DNA from: Bradyrhizobium valentinum
GTDB taxonomy: Bacteria > Pseudomonadota > Alphaproteobacteria > Rhizobiales > Xanthobacteraceae
Reading direction: 5' to 3'
Length of the DNA stretch: 64,000 nt
NCBI RefSeq assembly: GCF_001440405.1
Contig: NZ_LLXX01000173.1
Span: 53,198 to 117,197, forward strand
Shown here: positions 49,813 to 56,578 of the stretch, one piece after another
How positions within the stretch are numbered: position 1 is the first letter of the stretch
How the letters are laid out: every line of letters starts with the position of its first letter
Notes under the pieces: model-generated
Database searches by the model: none
Told to the model about the DNA's origin: nothing
Seen by the model: the letters and a program-made list of their open reading frames with translations, nothing else
Translations under genes and position numbers: made by a program

Positions 49813-50331
49813 TCACTGCTCTATAGCGGTGCAGAAGCGCTTCCTAGCCTCGGCTAACGAAGCGTCTTCTTTCTGAAATAGCCTAACCTCAACTCCTGAT
49901 TCGAAAAGCATGGTCTCAGCCACGCTGTAGTGCCTCGCGAAATTTGCATCCATCATGTTCGGAGTGAAACTGTTCAATTGAACAATACCAGACTGGACAA
50001 TCGCACGCGCGCAATCGGCGCAGGGAAAGTTATTAACGTACATTCTGCAGCCTACGGTTGACACACCTGCTCGGGCCATGTTGTAGATCGCGTTACGCTC
50101 CGCATGCTCAAACCAGAGATATTTTTCTCCATTCTCACGAGAATGCCGCGCTTCGTAGTCGGCCGATACCTTTCGAGGCAGCCCATTGTAGCCAGTACCC
50201 AGGATCGTGTTACCGGACCCTACGATGACACTGCCCACCTGACGACTTCGATCTTCACTCCATGAGCTCAGAAGAGTGCAAAGCAAAAAGAATCTCGCAT
50301 CCCAACTGTCGCATTGATGTGTCATCGTCAT
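49813..50331 (-). CDS. dCMP deaminase-family protein
   Basis: A 172-residue cytidine/deoxycytidylate deaminase. Zinc ligands and proton shuttle are intact: HAE at residues 76-78 (EHAERNAIYNMARAG) and PCADC at 103-107. RSRQVGSVIVG and TGYNGLPRKV match the ComEB/dCMP deaminase group. Such enzymes convert dCMP to dUMP. It is divergent from the DCD-fold gene with starts only 19 bases apart. GAGG lies 5 bases before its ATG. It might modify the dNTP pool in host defence or in phage metabolism (inference). Confidence 0.75.
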   Translation of the reverse strand: MTMTHQCDSWDARFFLLCTLLSSWSEDRSRQVGSVIVGSGNTILGTGYNGLPRKVSADYEARHSRENGEKYLWFEHAERNAIYNMARAGVSTVGCRMYVNNFPCADCARAIVQSGIVQLNSFTPNMMDANFARHYSVAETMLFESGVEVRLFQKEDASLAEARKRFCTAIEQ

Positions 50332-50350
50332 ATTTACCTCGGGGAGAAGC

Positions 50351-51130
50351 ATGCTAATCGTCGGAGAAGAGATTCTGAAGCAGAACCTACTAATCGATGC
50401 CGACAGAAGCCACATAAAAAATTCGAGCTACTACCTCACTATTGGAGCAATTATCCCCGTAGGGGAAGACGCGAAAAACTTTGATCTAACCCAACCTCCT
50501 GAGATGTTGGTGATTAAGCCGCGGCAAGTTGCTTGGGTTGTCTCGAAAGAAGTATTCAGCATCAAATCCCATCAGATAACGGCGCTTGTCACGCTTCGGA
50601 GCACTTTTACGAAACAGGGGCTACTTGCTCTAGATGTCGGAATGGTCGATGCCGATTTTGAAGGCCCCATCGGATCGATTGTAATTAATTTCTCGAAGAA
50701 CGACGTGCCTCTGTCAAAAGGAGACGAGTTTTTTCGGGTTGCGTTCATAGAACACGCGGAGGTGCCCGCTGAGTTCAGGCTGAAACGGGACAAGCTTACG
50801 GCAGCTCAATATATTAAGCAGCGCCACCATGAGATAGTTGTCGGCTTCCCGGCGACGTTCCTGAACACCGAAGTTCTGTCAGATGAAATGGCTGGGAAAA
50901 TCTCCGAGAAGGTGAAAGACGATATTCTGGATAAAGCGCTTGTCCATATCGTCAAGAAATATTGGTTGAGACTTCTCGTTCTAGCGGGTTTGACGTTAGC
51001 CGCCGTTGGGGTCGCCGCCTATGTTCTGTACTCCAAATTCGGGCCGCCTCTGACACAGGAAGATGTGCAATCGATCGTCAAGACCTGGTTCGAGCAGAAT
51101 CTCCCAAAGCAGCTTCCACCAAAGAAGTAG
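50351..51130 (+). CDS. membrane-anchored dCTP-deaminase/dUTPase-fold protein
   Basis: A 259-residue protein. Residues ~1-140 follow the DCD/dUTPase fold: SYYLTIGAIIPVG, the R-S motif ALVTLRSTFTKQGL (residues 79-91) and the D...GxxG segment VDADFEGPIGSIVINFSKN. Aligned with E. coli Dcd, the catalytic Glu of VLEF is replaced by Asn (VINF), so deamination may be lost. A helix leads to a membrane segment (LRLLVLAGLTLAAVGVAAYV, ~207-226) and a short C-terminal tail. GGGGAG precedes the ATG. Together with the divergent deaminase it looks like a nucleotide-sensing membrane protein. Confidence 0.6.
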   Translation: MLIVGEEILKQNLLIDADRSHIKNSSYYLTIGAIIPVGEDAKNFDLTQPPEMLVIKPRQVAWVVSKEVFSIKSHQITALVTLRSTFTKQGLLALDVGMVDADFEGPIGSIVINFSKNDVPLSKGDEFFRVAFIEHAEVPAEFRLKRDKLTAAQYIKQRHHEIVVGFPATFLNTEVLSDEMAGKISEKVKDDILDKALVHIVKKYWLRLLVLAGLTLAAVGVAAYVLYSKFGPPLTQEDVQSIVKTWFEQNLPKQLPPKK

Positions 51131-51250
51131 AAGGATCAGCGCGCAGGAACGCAACAGGCAGGCGAGCATTGCAGGTCTCGCGCCCGCAGCCTTCTGCAGC
51201 AGCGGCACCGGCAGCAATTTGCAGCAGAGCTGGCAGTCACCGCATTGCAC
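51131..51250 (-). pseudogene. truncated YkgJ-like cysteine-cluster gene
   Basis: The frame starts with GTG, reading MQCGDCQLCCKLLPVPLLQK, and follows the intact YkgJ-like protein (CGDCQLCCRLLPVRPLQKGA) for ~25 residues. After that the similarity stops at about 51175 and the frame becomes hydrophobic and unrelated up to the DCD gene. It directly follows the stop of the 90-residue phage gene. The rest of the gene has been lost, apparently where the deaminase cargo joined the phage. Confidence 0.6.
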
Positions 51251-51253
51251 GCT

Positions 51254-51526
51254 TCATAGCTTGGTCACCTCTCGCCATTCCGGCGGCACCCGGCCCTCGT
51301 CGATCATTTCCTCGATGACGAGAGGGGTCAGGTTCTCGCTGACTTCAAGCAGCAATTTGAACGAGGCTTCGCGCAGCTCCGGCGCGTGAGAGGCGACAAA
51401 GATCGCAAGCAGCTCGCCCAGCGCCGCGCCGACGACGCCCGGGTTTTGCCCGGCCAAGATCGGCTTGATCTTTTCGACCAGCGCGCTCGCGGCGCGGGTG
51501 GCGTCGTCGGGGTCCATCTCGGTCAT
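51254..51526 (-). CDS. hypothetical phage protein
   Basis: A 90-residue acidic helical protein (MTEMDPDDATRAASALVEKI to EWREVTKL) with the segment GVVGAALGELLAIFVASHAP. Its start overlaps the stop of the next gene by 4 bases. Similar small proteins appear in Rhizobiales prophages; the function is unknown. It would be followed by a YkgJ gene if that had not been truncated. Confidence 0.55.
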   Translation of the reverse strand: MTEMDPDDATRAASALVEKIKPILAGQNPGVVGAALGELLAIFVASHAPELREASFKLLLEVSENLTPLVIEEMIDEGRVPPEWREVTKL

Positions 51527-51804
51527 GGGGATATCCTCGTTCCCTGCATCGCCTCGAATGCTTTCTCGACGCCCGCGACGAACGCGAGCGCCGTCGTCAT
51601 GGTCGGGGCCTCGAATATGATGTCGCCGGTCGGCCCGCCCCACATGATCTCGACGCGGTACGTTCCCTCGCCGGGCGCGCGCCGGATCGAGCCGACCACA
51701 AGCGGGCCGTTCTGGATCAGCCAGGTATCATCGCCGCCGTCCTTGGTTTCCCACATCATGCGGGCAAGCTTGAAGGAAGTCATGTCGCGCTGCTCAAAAT
51801 CCAA
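51523..51804 (-). CDS. hypothetical phage protein
   Basis: A 93-residue alpha/beta protein: KDGGDDTWLIQNGPLVVGSI, then GTYRVEIMWGGPTGDIIFEA and TALAFVAGVEKAFEAM. It overlaps genes on both sides. ATG 51783 (MTSFKLARMM) is a shorter alternative start. No family recognised. It is part of the leftward lysogeny-region operon. Confidence 0.55.
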   Translation of the reverse strand: MDFEQRDMTSFKLARMMWETKDGGDDTWLIQNGPLVVGSIRRAPGEGTYRVEIMWGGPTGDIIFEAPTMTTALAFVAGVEKAFEAMQGTRISP

Positions 51805-52009
51805 ACCGGGCGAGAACCCGCCGCAGCAACGATGGCTGCGGCGGCTCCGGTTTTACCATGTAATCGGTGACGGCCCATTCTGTCCCGCTGCAGCTCGGGC
51901 AGGGCGCAACGCTGACATCCGGCGCGCTGGCGATATTGGCCTGCTGGACGGCAGTCTGATGCGCCGAGCGCGCCGCGAAGCGGTCAAGACAGAATGAGCA
52001 GACCGCCAT
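51794..52009 (-). CDS. zinc-ribbon-like small protein
   Basis: A 71-residue protein with two CxxC pairs: MAVCSFCLDRFAARSAHQ and VAPCPSCSGTEWAVTD. These are spaced like a zinc ribbon. The C-terminus is basic and hydrophobic (LLRRVLARFGF). It overlaps the preceding gene by 11 bases and starts 3 bases after the HTH gene stops. Function unknown. Confidence 0.5.
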   Translation of the reverse strand: MAVCSFCLDRFAARSAHQTAVQQANIASAPDVSVAPCPSCSGTEWAVTDYMVKPEPPQPSLLRRVLARFGF

Positions 52010-52012
52010 CGT

Positions 52013-52426
52013 TCACTCGCCCGCTGCCGCCAGCTTGCGCGCCAGATCGATCAGGCCCTGCCTGACCTCGTGGTTGTTGATGGCCAGCATCGCCTCCGCC
52101 ATCTGGATGCCCTCGCGCGTCGCCATGAACGCGGCAACCGGACGCTCGGCAGGCGGGCGCTTGCGCTCGTCGAGGAAATAACTAACCTCGATGTCCAGGG
52201 CCTTGGCCAGCTCCATCAGCCGCGAGCTGCCGACCCGGTTGACGCCCTTCTCGTACTTCTGCACCTGCTGGAACGAGACACCGAGCATGTCGCCCAGCTC
52301 CGATTGGCTGATGTGCTTTTCAAGCCGCCGCGTCCTGATCCGCTCGCCGATGATCTTGTCGGTAGGGGTAGCGCTTCTAACGTTATGGCCGTTCGCCGCC
52401 GCCCCAGTCGATTTCGCCCGCTTCAT
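52013..52426 (-). CDS. XRE-family transcriptional regulator (candidate repressor)
   Basis: A 137-residue regulator. The HTH lies at residues ~23-80: GERIRTRRLEKHISQSELGD, MLGVSFQQVQKYEKGVNRVG and SSRLMELAKALDIEVSYFLD. This is the classic alphaproteobacterial HTH_3 repressor with a short C-terminal helix (VRQGLIDLARKLAAAGE). It starts in an overlap with the neighbouring HTH gene. It is the best candidate for maintaining lysogeny, although operator binding cannot be shown. Confidence 0.7.
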   Translation of the reverse strand: MKRAKSTGAAANGHNVRSATPTDKIIGERIRTRRLEKHISQSELGDMLGVSFQQVQKYEKGVNRVGSSRLMELAKALDIEVSYFLDERKRPPAERPVAAFMATREGIQMAEAMLAINNHEVRQGLIDLARKLAAAGE

Positions 52427-52794
52427 TTCGCCGCCTTTCGTCTAGAGTGGCCGTTGGCCTTTGCCTTCGGCCTGGACTTCATTTTGCCGCTGTTCTGTTT
52501 CGCAAGCCAGTCGGCGGCAACCTTGCGCTCGCGTTCGATGTTGATGTCCTTCTTCTTGATGATCTCGCGCTCATAGCCGAGCGAAGTCAGCACCGCCTCG
52601 ATGGTCGGGTTCTGCGGCTTCTTGGTGTGGCCGTTGAACCAGTTGTTCAGCGTCGTGGTCGCGACACCGGACAGCTCATGGACGATGGCGAGCCGTTTGA
52701 TCAGGCCCTCGTCCTGCACAACGGTTCTGATCTTGTCGATCACCGGGTCTTTGTCGATGAAACGATAGGTGCGGTACAGGCGGACATCAGCCAT
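52423..52794 (-). CDS. HTH protein, possible second regulator
   Basis: A 123-residue protein: IRTVVQDEGLIKRLAIVHEL followed by SGVATTTLNNWFNGHTKKPQ and NPTIEAVLTSLGYEREI. The T-T-L-N-N-W-F turn is HTH-like. The C-terminus is Lys/Arg-rich (KSRPKAKANGHSRRKAAK). It lies upstream of the main repressor in the same operon and may act with it. It overlaps both neighbours. Confidence 0.6.
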   Translation of the reverse strand: MADVRLYRTYRFIDKDPVIDKIRTVVQDEGLIKRLAIVHELSGVATTTLNNWFNGHTKKPQNPTIEAVLTSLGYEREIIKKKDINIERERKVAADWLAKQNSGKMKSRPKAKANGHSRRKAAK

Positions 52795-53500
52795 GGGCGA
52801 CAGCCTCCGTACCCTTCGCGGTCAGCTCGATCAGCTTGGCGGCGTTGACCTTGACGATCTTGTCGCGCTTGGCGCGGAAGATGACGCCCTCGATGCTTTT
52901 CGCTGACATGCCGCTATCGCCGAGTTGCTTGCGCAGATCGGCGCGCGATGCCGGGCCGTTCGCGAGCGCGGTCAGCAGGAGCGTCGGGCCGGAGCCGGGG
53001 CTGGCGCGGCCTGACGGCCCGTGCTTGATCGCGGGCGCGGCGTGGCCGTTCGCCTTGGCGTGTGGCTTCGGCAGTTTCAGCGGCTCCGCTGGCGTCGCTT
53101 CGCCGAGCGCGCTTTGCAACTCGCGCTGCGCCTTCTCAGTCAGCCGGTGCAGGCCGGGGCCGATGCCGTTATGGGTGACGCCCTTCTTCTTGAGCTGATG
53201 CAGCGCGCCATGGACCTGCGTCGTCTTGAGCGAGAGCGCCTCGGCAATCGCCGTGACATGCAGCGGGGCTCCCTCCTTGAGAAGGAGCGCAACGATGCGC
53301 TGTTCGACCGAGCCCTTGCCGGGCTCGCGCGCCGGGCGACCGGCTCCATCTCGCGCGCCGCCCTGGCCGCCGAGTCTCGGCTTTTCGCCGTCGAGATTGA
53401 GCCGCACCTTGGCGACGCCTTCCATGCCGTGAAGCTTGCGCAGGACTGAGCCTACGGCAATCTCCTCGACTTCGATCATGATGGGAAATAACGCTGCCAT
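52787..53500 (-). CDS. winged-helix protein, unknown
   Basis: A 237-residue protein. The first ~70 residues (MAALFPIMIEVEEIAVGSVL then RKLHGMEGVAKVRLNLDGEK) form a separate alpha/beta part. A winged-helix segment spans residues ~85-150: RIVALLLKEGAPLHVTAIAE, ALSLKTTQVHGALHQLKKKG, VTHNGIGPGLHRLTEKAQ. Pro- and Lys-rich linkers join it to a second helical region near the end (LRKQLGDSGMSAKSIEGVIF). It overlaps the next gene. Probably DNA-binding and tied to phage regulation. Confidence 0.55.
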   Translation of the reverse strand: MAALFPIMIEVEEIAVGSVLRKLHGMEGVAKVRLNLDGEKPRLGGQGGARDGAGRPAREPGKGSVEQRIVALLLKEGAPLHVTAIAEALSLKTTQVHGALHQLKKKGVTHNGIGPGLHRLTEKAQRELQSALGEATPAEPLKLPKPHAKANGHAAPAIKHGPSGRASPGSGPTLLLTALANGPASRADLRKQLGDSGMSAKSIEGVIFRAKRDKIVKVNAAKLIELTAKGTEAVAHG

Positions 53501-53534
53501 GTGGGATCACGCCTCCGTTTGGCAAAAGTGACGC

Positions 53535-54053
53535 TCAACCGCTGAGCGCCTTCACAATTTCGGGCAGGGAATGGGTCTGCTCGCGGGCATAGCCGCCGAC
53601 CTCATGCCATTGTCCGTTGATGTCGAACGGCGGCGCGAACACGGTCAGCGCGTCTCGTTCATTGAAGCGGATTAAAGCGGCGATGCCGTCCTGCGCGCGG
53701 CGAAACATGAAGCGGCGCAGGCTCGGGTCGCGGTGCGCGTCGCGGTGGCGGGGATCGATCCAGTATTGATCGACCTGAATATGGCGGGGCTGGTCCGTCT
53801 CGCCCTCCCGGATGGTGATGAAGTCCGGCATGATGTCGATGACAACATGCGAACGATCCGGGCGGGCAAGGTCGGCGGCGTCATCGACGAGCCAGCGGCA
53901 ACACTCGGGCGGCATCGCAGCGGTCCTATAGACCGTGCAGCCCTTGTGAAACTTCCGATACTGACAGCTTTGTCCCGCCCCCTTCTGGAGCGGTCGCACC
54001 GGCAAAAGGCGGCAGCAAAGCTGGCAGTCACCGCATCGACGAGTGACAGCCAT
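53535..54053 (-). CDS. YkgJ-family cysteine-cluster protein
   Basis: A 172-residue protein with a cluster of cysteines in the first 55 residues: RRCGDCQLCCRLLPV, then SCQYRKFHKGCTVY and MPPECCRWLV. The YkgJ group (also called the zinc/iron-chelating domain) binds a metal ion through such cysteines. The rest is an alpha/beta region without clear motifs. It is the first gene of the leftward lysogeny-region operon. A truncated paralogue lies at 51131-51250. Confidence 0.7.
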   Translation of the reverse strand: MAVTRRCGDCQLCCRLLPVRPLQKGAGQSCQYRKFHKGCTVYRTAAMPPECCRWLVDDAADLARPDRSHVVIDIMPDFITIREGETDQPRHIQVDQYWIDPRHRDAHRDPSLRRFMFRRAQDGIAALIRFNERDALTVFAPPFDINGQWHEVGGYAREQTHSLPEIVKALSG

Positions 54054-54091
54054 TGCAGGCAGGTCCGTTTTTAGACTCGTGGCCGGTTTGG

Positions 54092-54104
54092 GCGCTTTGA
54101 GCGC
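54092..54104. promoter_or_regulatory. dyad before regulator operon
   Basis: GCGCT-TTG-AGCGC is a perfect 13-bp dyad, 39 bases before the YkgJ start codon of the leftward operon that includes both HTH regulators. It is a candidate operator for the lysogeny repressor. Confidence 0.4.
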
Positions 54105-54385
54105 TTGTTATTCTCTCCCGGCCATCGGGTTTCTGATTGTTAGGTTTCTTTTTTTTCCCGGCTTGGGCGGTGATGCGAGAGCGCCCTTGCCATTGGAGTC
54201 ATTACGCGGGTTGGTCTGTGTCAAGAATGCGACCTGATGGAAAAAAACGTGTGCGGAAACGGAATTACAGAAATGGACGGGTTCCTGCTTGAATTTTTCC
54301 ACAAGCGGGCTTTCCATTGCAACTGTGGGTCAGCCTTCTTGGCAGGTCCGTACCTACAAAACCCCAAAGAGCTGCCCACTAACTT

Positions 54386-54428
54386 GCTCGCCCGCCCTTC
54401 CAAGCGAAAGCGCGGGCGAGCTTTTTTT
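54386..54428 (+). terminator. strong rightward terminator
   Basis: GCTCGCCCGC pairs perfectly with GCGGGCGAGC, followed by T7. No rightward gene precedes it, so it may end a small RNA transcribed from within 54054-54385, or guard against antisense reading from the phage. Confidence 0.8.
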
Positions 54429-54691
54429 GCAGATGATTTGATCGCGCGGTTTTGATGATCGCGGACAATCGCGAACGCGAGAGACAGCCGTAGAGCGCGC
54501 TTGGTGCTGGCCGCTGTCGGAGGACCGGCGCGCGGAAAAAACGCATGGACGAGTCGGGCTCGCAAGCCGCGCCCAACATGAAAGCCGCCCCCATCGGTCG
54601 GCCCCGATTGTTCGTGAGCTGTTGCGGCCTTGCAACTTGTTCCCGGCCCATATCTGGGCAAAAGATGGTCGGCCCCGGCGAGCGCGGACGA

Positions 54692-55138
54692 CTAAGCGTC
54701 CTGTTGCATGGCAACGCGAAGTGCTTTCGGGATGCGCTGCGCCTTGCCTCCCGAGACGAAGGCGACCCGGACCTTGGCCTCGGCGAGCAGATCGGCTCCG
54801 CGCCAGCATTCCTGCAACAGCGTAATGGACGCGCCTTTTACTTCTCGCGGGATCGTAATGATGTCGAGCACGTCGTCGATGAATGCCGGTTTGAAATAAT
54901 CGATGGTCAGCGAGCGCACCACGAACGCAAAGCCGGGTGCCTCGCTCTGCGTTTCCTCAAACAAGGCGCGGTGATCGGCACCGAGCAGGCGCAGGTAGTT
55001 CGACCGACCGCGCTCCATGAACCGCAGATAGCTGGCGTGGTAAACCACCTTGCTGAAATCGGTATCCTCAAAAAAGACGCGGACTTGCATGGTGTGGCGA
55101 CCGGCGCTGATCTCGCCGTCGAGATGCGATGTCGTCAA
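54692..55138 (-). CDS. YbgC-type acyl-CoA thioesterase (complete copy)
   Basis: A 148-residue hotdog-fold thioesterase. The active-site region VRVFFEDTDFSKVVYHASYL (with the catalytic Asp) and RFMERGRSNYLRLLGAD are intact, and the C-terminal VRVAFVSGGKAQRIPKALR completes the family pattern. YbgC enzymes hydrolyse acyl-CoA thioesters and are linked to phospholipid or Tol-Pal metabolism. It is divergent from a 5'-truncated ybgC starting at 55660 and differs from it at many positions, so the complete copy may have been brought by the prophage (inference). Confidence 0.78.
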   Translation of the reverse strand: MTTSHLDGEISAGRHTMQVRVFFEDTDFSKVVYHASYLRFMERGRSNYLRLLGADHRALFEETQSEAPGFAFVVRSLTIDYFKPAFIDDVLDIITIPREVKGASITLLQECWRGADLLAEAKVRVAFVSGGKAQRIPKALRVAMQQDA

Positions 55139-55204
55139 AAGTTCCCCCGCGAGTTCCCCGAATGGGTGAAGTCATCGCTTTTTAGCCCGTCGCCTTCGGA
55201 ACGA

Positions 55205-55265
55205 AAAGCCGCCCCGGGGTGGGGGCGGCGCGGGTGATTGGTTTAAGCCGCCGGAGGCGGCCTGA
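55205..55265 (-). terminator. GC-rich hairpins after small phage gene
   Basis: Two hairpins, GCCGCCCC/GGGGGCGGC and GCCGCC-GGA-GGCGGC, lie in the gap between the stop of the 55276-55551 gene and the thioesterase start. They probably terminate the small gene's transcript. Only short T runs are seen, on the minus side. Confidence 0.4.
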
Positions 55266-55275
55266 TCGGGGGGCG

Positions 55276-55551
55276 TCAGGAATGGCGCGCCCGAAAATTT
55301 GTCGCTTCGGCCTTTGCGCTGACTATGGCAATTTGCTCGCTGATCTTGGCGACCTCTCTGGGGAATTCGGCGCGCGCTTCGGCAAGGGTAAGGCGGCGCT
55401 GCGCCCATCGCCCGAACCCGGTACATTCGCCGATGCCGGTGAAGTCAATGTACGTCACCGTATCGCCCCGGACCTTGACGGCCAGCCGGAGCCAGCCGCG
55501 CCGGTTGGCCTTTTCGTAATAAAACCCTTCCTGAACGTCGGCCGATCTCAT
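55276..55551 (-). CDS. small phage protein, unknown
   Basis: A 91-residue protein beginning MRSADVQEGFYYEKANRRGW, then LRLAVKVRGDTVTYIDFTGI and LTLAEARAEFPREVAKI. It looks like a small beta-plus-helix domain. The longer frame upstream passes through non-coding DNA and is rejected. It is the rightmost phage-like gene seen, 109 bp before the ybgC remnant. No family recognised. Confidence 0.5.
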   Translation of the reverse strand: MRSADVQEGFYYEKANRRGWLRLAVKVRGDTVTYIDFTGIGECTGFGRWAQRRLTLAEARAEFPREVAKISEQIAIVSAKAEATNFRARHS

Positions 55552-55654
55552 GGTTGTTTGATCCTTTTCGGGGGCTATCCTCTCGGCCTGTTCTAAGCTG
55601 CCAATTTCCAACGGCCTAGCGAGATCACGCCGCCTTCGCCATATTCCGATAGCG

Positions 55655-55675
55655 CAAAGCGAGATTTCTCCGGCA
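55655..55675. other. probable prophage-host junction (attR candidate)
   Basis: The host ybgC reading frame becomes recognisable exactly at GATTTCTCCGGC (55663). Bases before it do not match the expected codons for the EDTD active-site region. This abrupt change marks where the prophage (or another rearrangement) joins the gene. The true core cannot be defined without the left junction. Confidence 0.4.
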
Positions 55676-56040
55676 TCGTCTATCACGCCAACTATCTGCG
55701 CTTCATGGAGCGCGGGCGCACCAATCATCTGCGGCTGATGGGCGCGTCGCAGCATGCGCTGTTCGAGCAGGCGCAGGAGGAGACGCCGGGCTTCGCCTTC
55801 GTGGTGCGCTCAATGGAGCTCGACTTCCTGCGGCCGGCGCGTATGGACGACGTGCTCGACGTGGTGACATGGCCGGTCGCGGTGAAAGGCGCCTCGATCA
55901 CGCTGGCGCAGGAGGTGCGGCGAGGGGTAGATGTGCTGGTCAAGGCGGAGGTGCGCGTCGCGTTCATCAGCGAGGGGCGGGCGAAACCGATCCCGAAATC
56001 GCTGCGGCAGTTGATGAAGGCCGATCTGGCGCCGGACTAA
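55660..56040 (+). pseudogene. ybgC: 5'-truncated YbgC-type thioesterase
   Basis: From DFSGIVYHANYLRFMERGRT onward the frame is a normal ybgC (LMGASQHALFEQAQEETPGF, RVAFISEGRAKPIPKSLRQL). Roughly the first 25 residues, including the catalytic EDTD segment, are missing, and no ATG, GTG or TTG precedes in frame before a TAA. The first ATG (55705) would yield a ~111-residue fragment lacking the active site. It is best read as inactivated by the insertion. Confidence 0.7.
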
Positions 56041-56049
56041 TTTTGCGGA

Positions 56050-56076
56050 TTGACTCTCTGTACCGATCGGTACAAT
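56050..56076 (+). promoter_or_regulatory. promoter with overlapping TetR operator
   Basis: TTGACT (56050) and TACAAT (56071) form a sigma70-like promoter with a 15-bp spacer. The perfect 16-bp palindrome TGTACCGATCGGTACA (56059-56074) covers the spacer and -10, so a dimeric TetR-type protein bound there would block transcription. The TetR encoded at 56579 is the obvious candidate. Confidence 0.75.
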
Positions 56077-56106
56077 GTCTTGGGATCGCCAATCCGGAGA
56101 AATGTC

Positions 56107-56574
56107 ATGTCGCGTCCGCCGCTGCCGCCCTTCAATCGTGAAACCGCCGCCCAGAAGGCGCGCATGGCGGAAGACGCCTGGAATTCGCGCGATCCGGTGC
56201 GGGTGTCGCTGGCCTATACCGAGGACAGCCGCTGGCGTAACCGTTCCGAGTTCTTCCAGGGCCGCGAGGCGATCGCCGAATTCCTCATCCGCAAATGGAC
56301 GAAGGAGCACGACTATCGCCTGATCAAGGATCTCTGGGCGTTCGATCAGAACCGCATCGCCGTGCGCTTCCAGTATGAATGGTACGATGATTCCGGACAG
56401 TGGCACCGCTCCTACGGCAACGAGCAGTGGGAGTTCGACGAACATGGCCTGATGCGGCGGCGCGAGGCCAGCATCAACGATATCGCCATCAAAGAGAGCG
56501 AGCGCCGTTTCCACTGGCCGGCGCCTGGGCCGCGTCCGGCCGATGTTGCGGGGCTCAGCGAGAACCCGCTGTGA
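56107..56574 (+). CDS. NTF2-like protein (DUF1348 family)
   Basis: A 155-residue nuclear-transport-factor-2-like protein of the DUF1348 type: AAQKARMAEDAWNSRDPVRV, SLAYTEDSRWRNRSEFFQGR, FQYEWYDDSGQWHRSYGNEQ and WEFDEHGLMRRREASINDI. GGAG lies before the start. The family has a cone-shaped pocket; the substrate is not known. It is controlled from the TetR-operator promoter and followed 4 bases later by the tetR gene. Confidence 0.8.
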   Translation: MSRPPLPPFNRETAAQKARMAEDAWNSRDPVRVSLAYTEDSRWRNRSEFFQGREAIAEFLIRKWTKEHDYRLIKDLWAFDQNRIAVRFQYEWYDDSGQWHRSYGNEQWEFDEHGLMRRREASINDIAIKESERRFHWPAPGPRPADVAGLSENPL

Positions 56575-56578
56575 CGCG

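Larger units (their letters stand above)
54054..54691. other. 638-bp gap with regulatory signals
   Basis: The gap contains the likely promoter region of the leftward regulator operon. Visible elements are a perfect dyad GCGCTTTGAGCGC (54092-54104), two copies of GGCAGGTCCGT (54058, 54341) and a strong rightward terminator (54386-54428). Frames in it (e.g. 54238-54455) run through the terminator and are not convincing. The right part (54456-54691) is GC-rich and I see nothing in it. Confidence 0.5.
1..55660. mobile_element. prophage (left end outside window)
   Basis: A continuous block of phage genes runs from the left edge to about 55.66 kb: recombination and replication genes, a full lambda-type head set, a P2-type contractile tail, lysis genes, a cargo island and HTH regulators. 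No integrase or transposase is visible, so the integration machinery presumably lies left of the window. The right boundary is inferred from the last phage-like small gene (ends 55551) and from the point where a truncated ybgC-like host gene begins (about 55660). The phage nature is certain; the exact right end is inferred. Confidence 0.85.

Noticed and set aside
54238..54455. 72-codon rightward frame beginning MEKNVCGNG
   Set aside because: It runs through the strong terminator at 54386-54428 and lacks a ribosome site.
54054..54691. tRNA-like attachment site near the right end
   Set aside because: No cloverleaf or CCA end could be built; the ybgC break is a better junction candidate.
54545..55237. 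230-codon rightward frame opposite the thioesterase
   Set aside because: Antisense to a clearly recognised YbgC-type gene.
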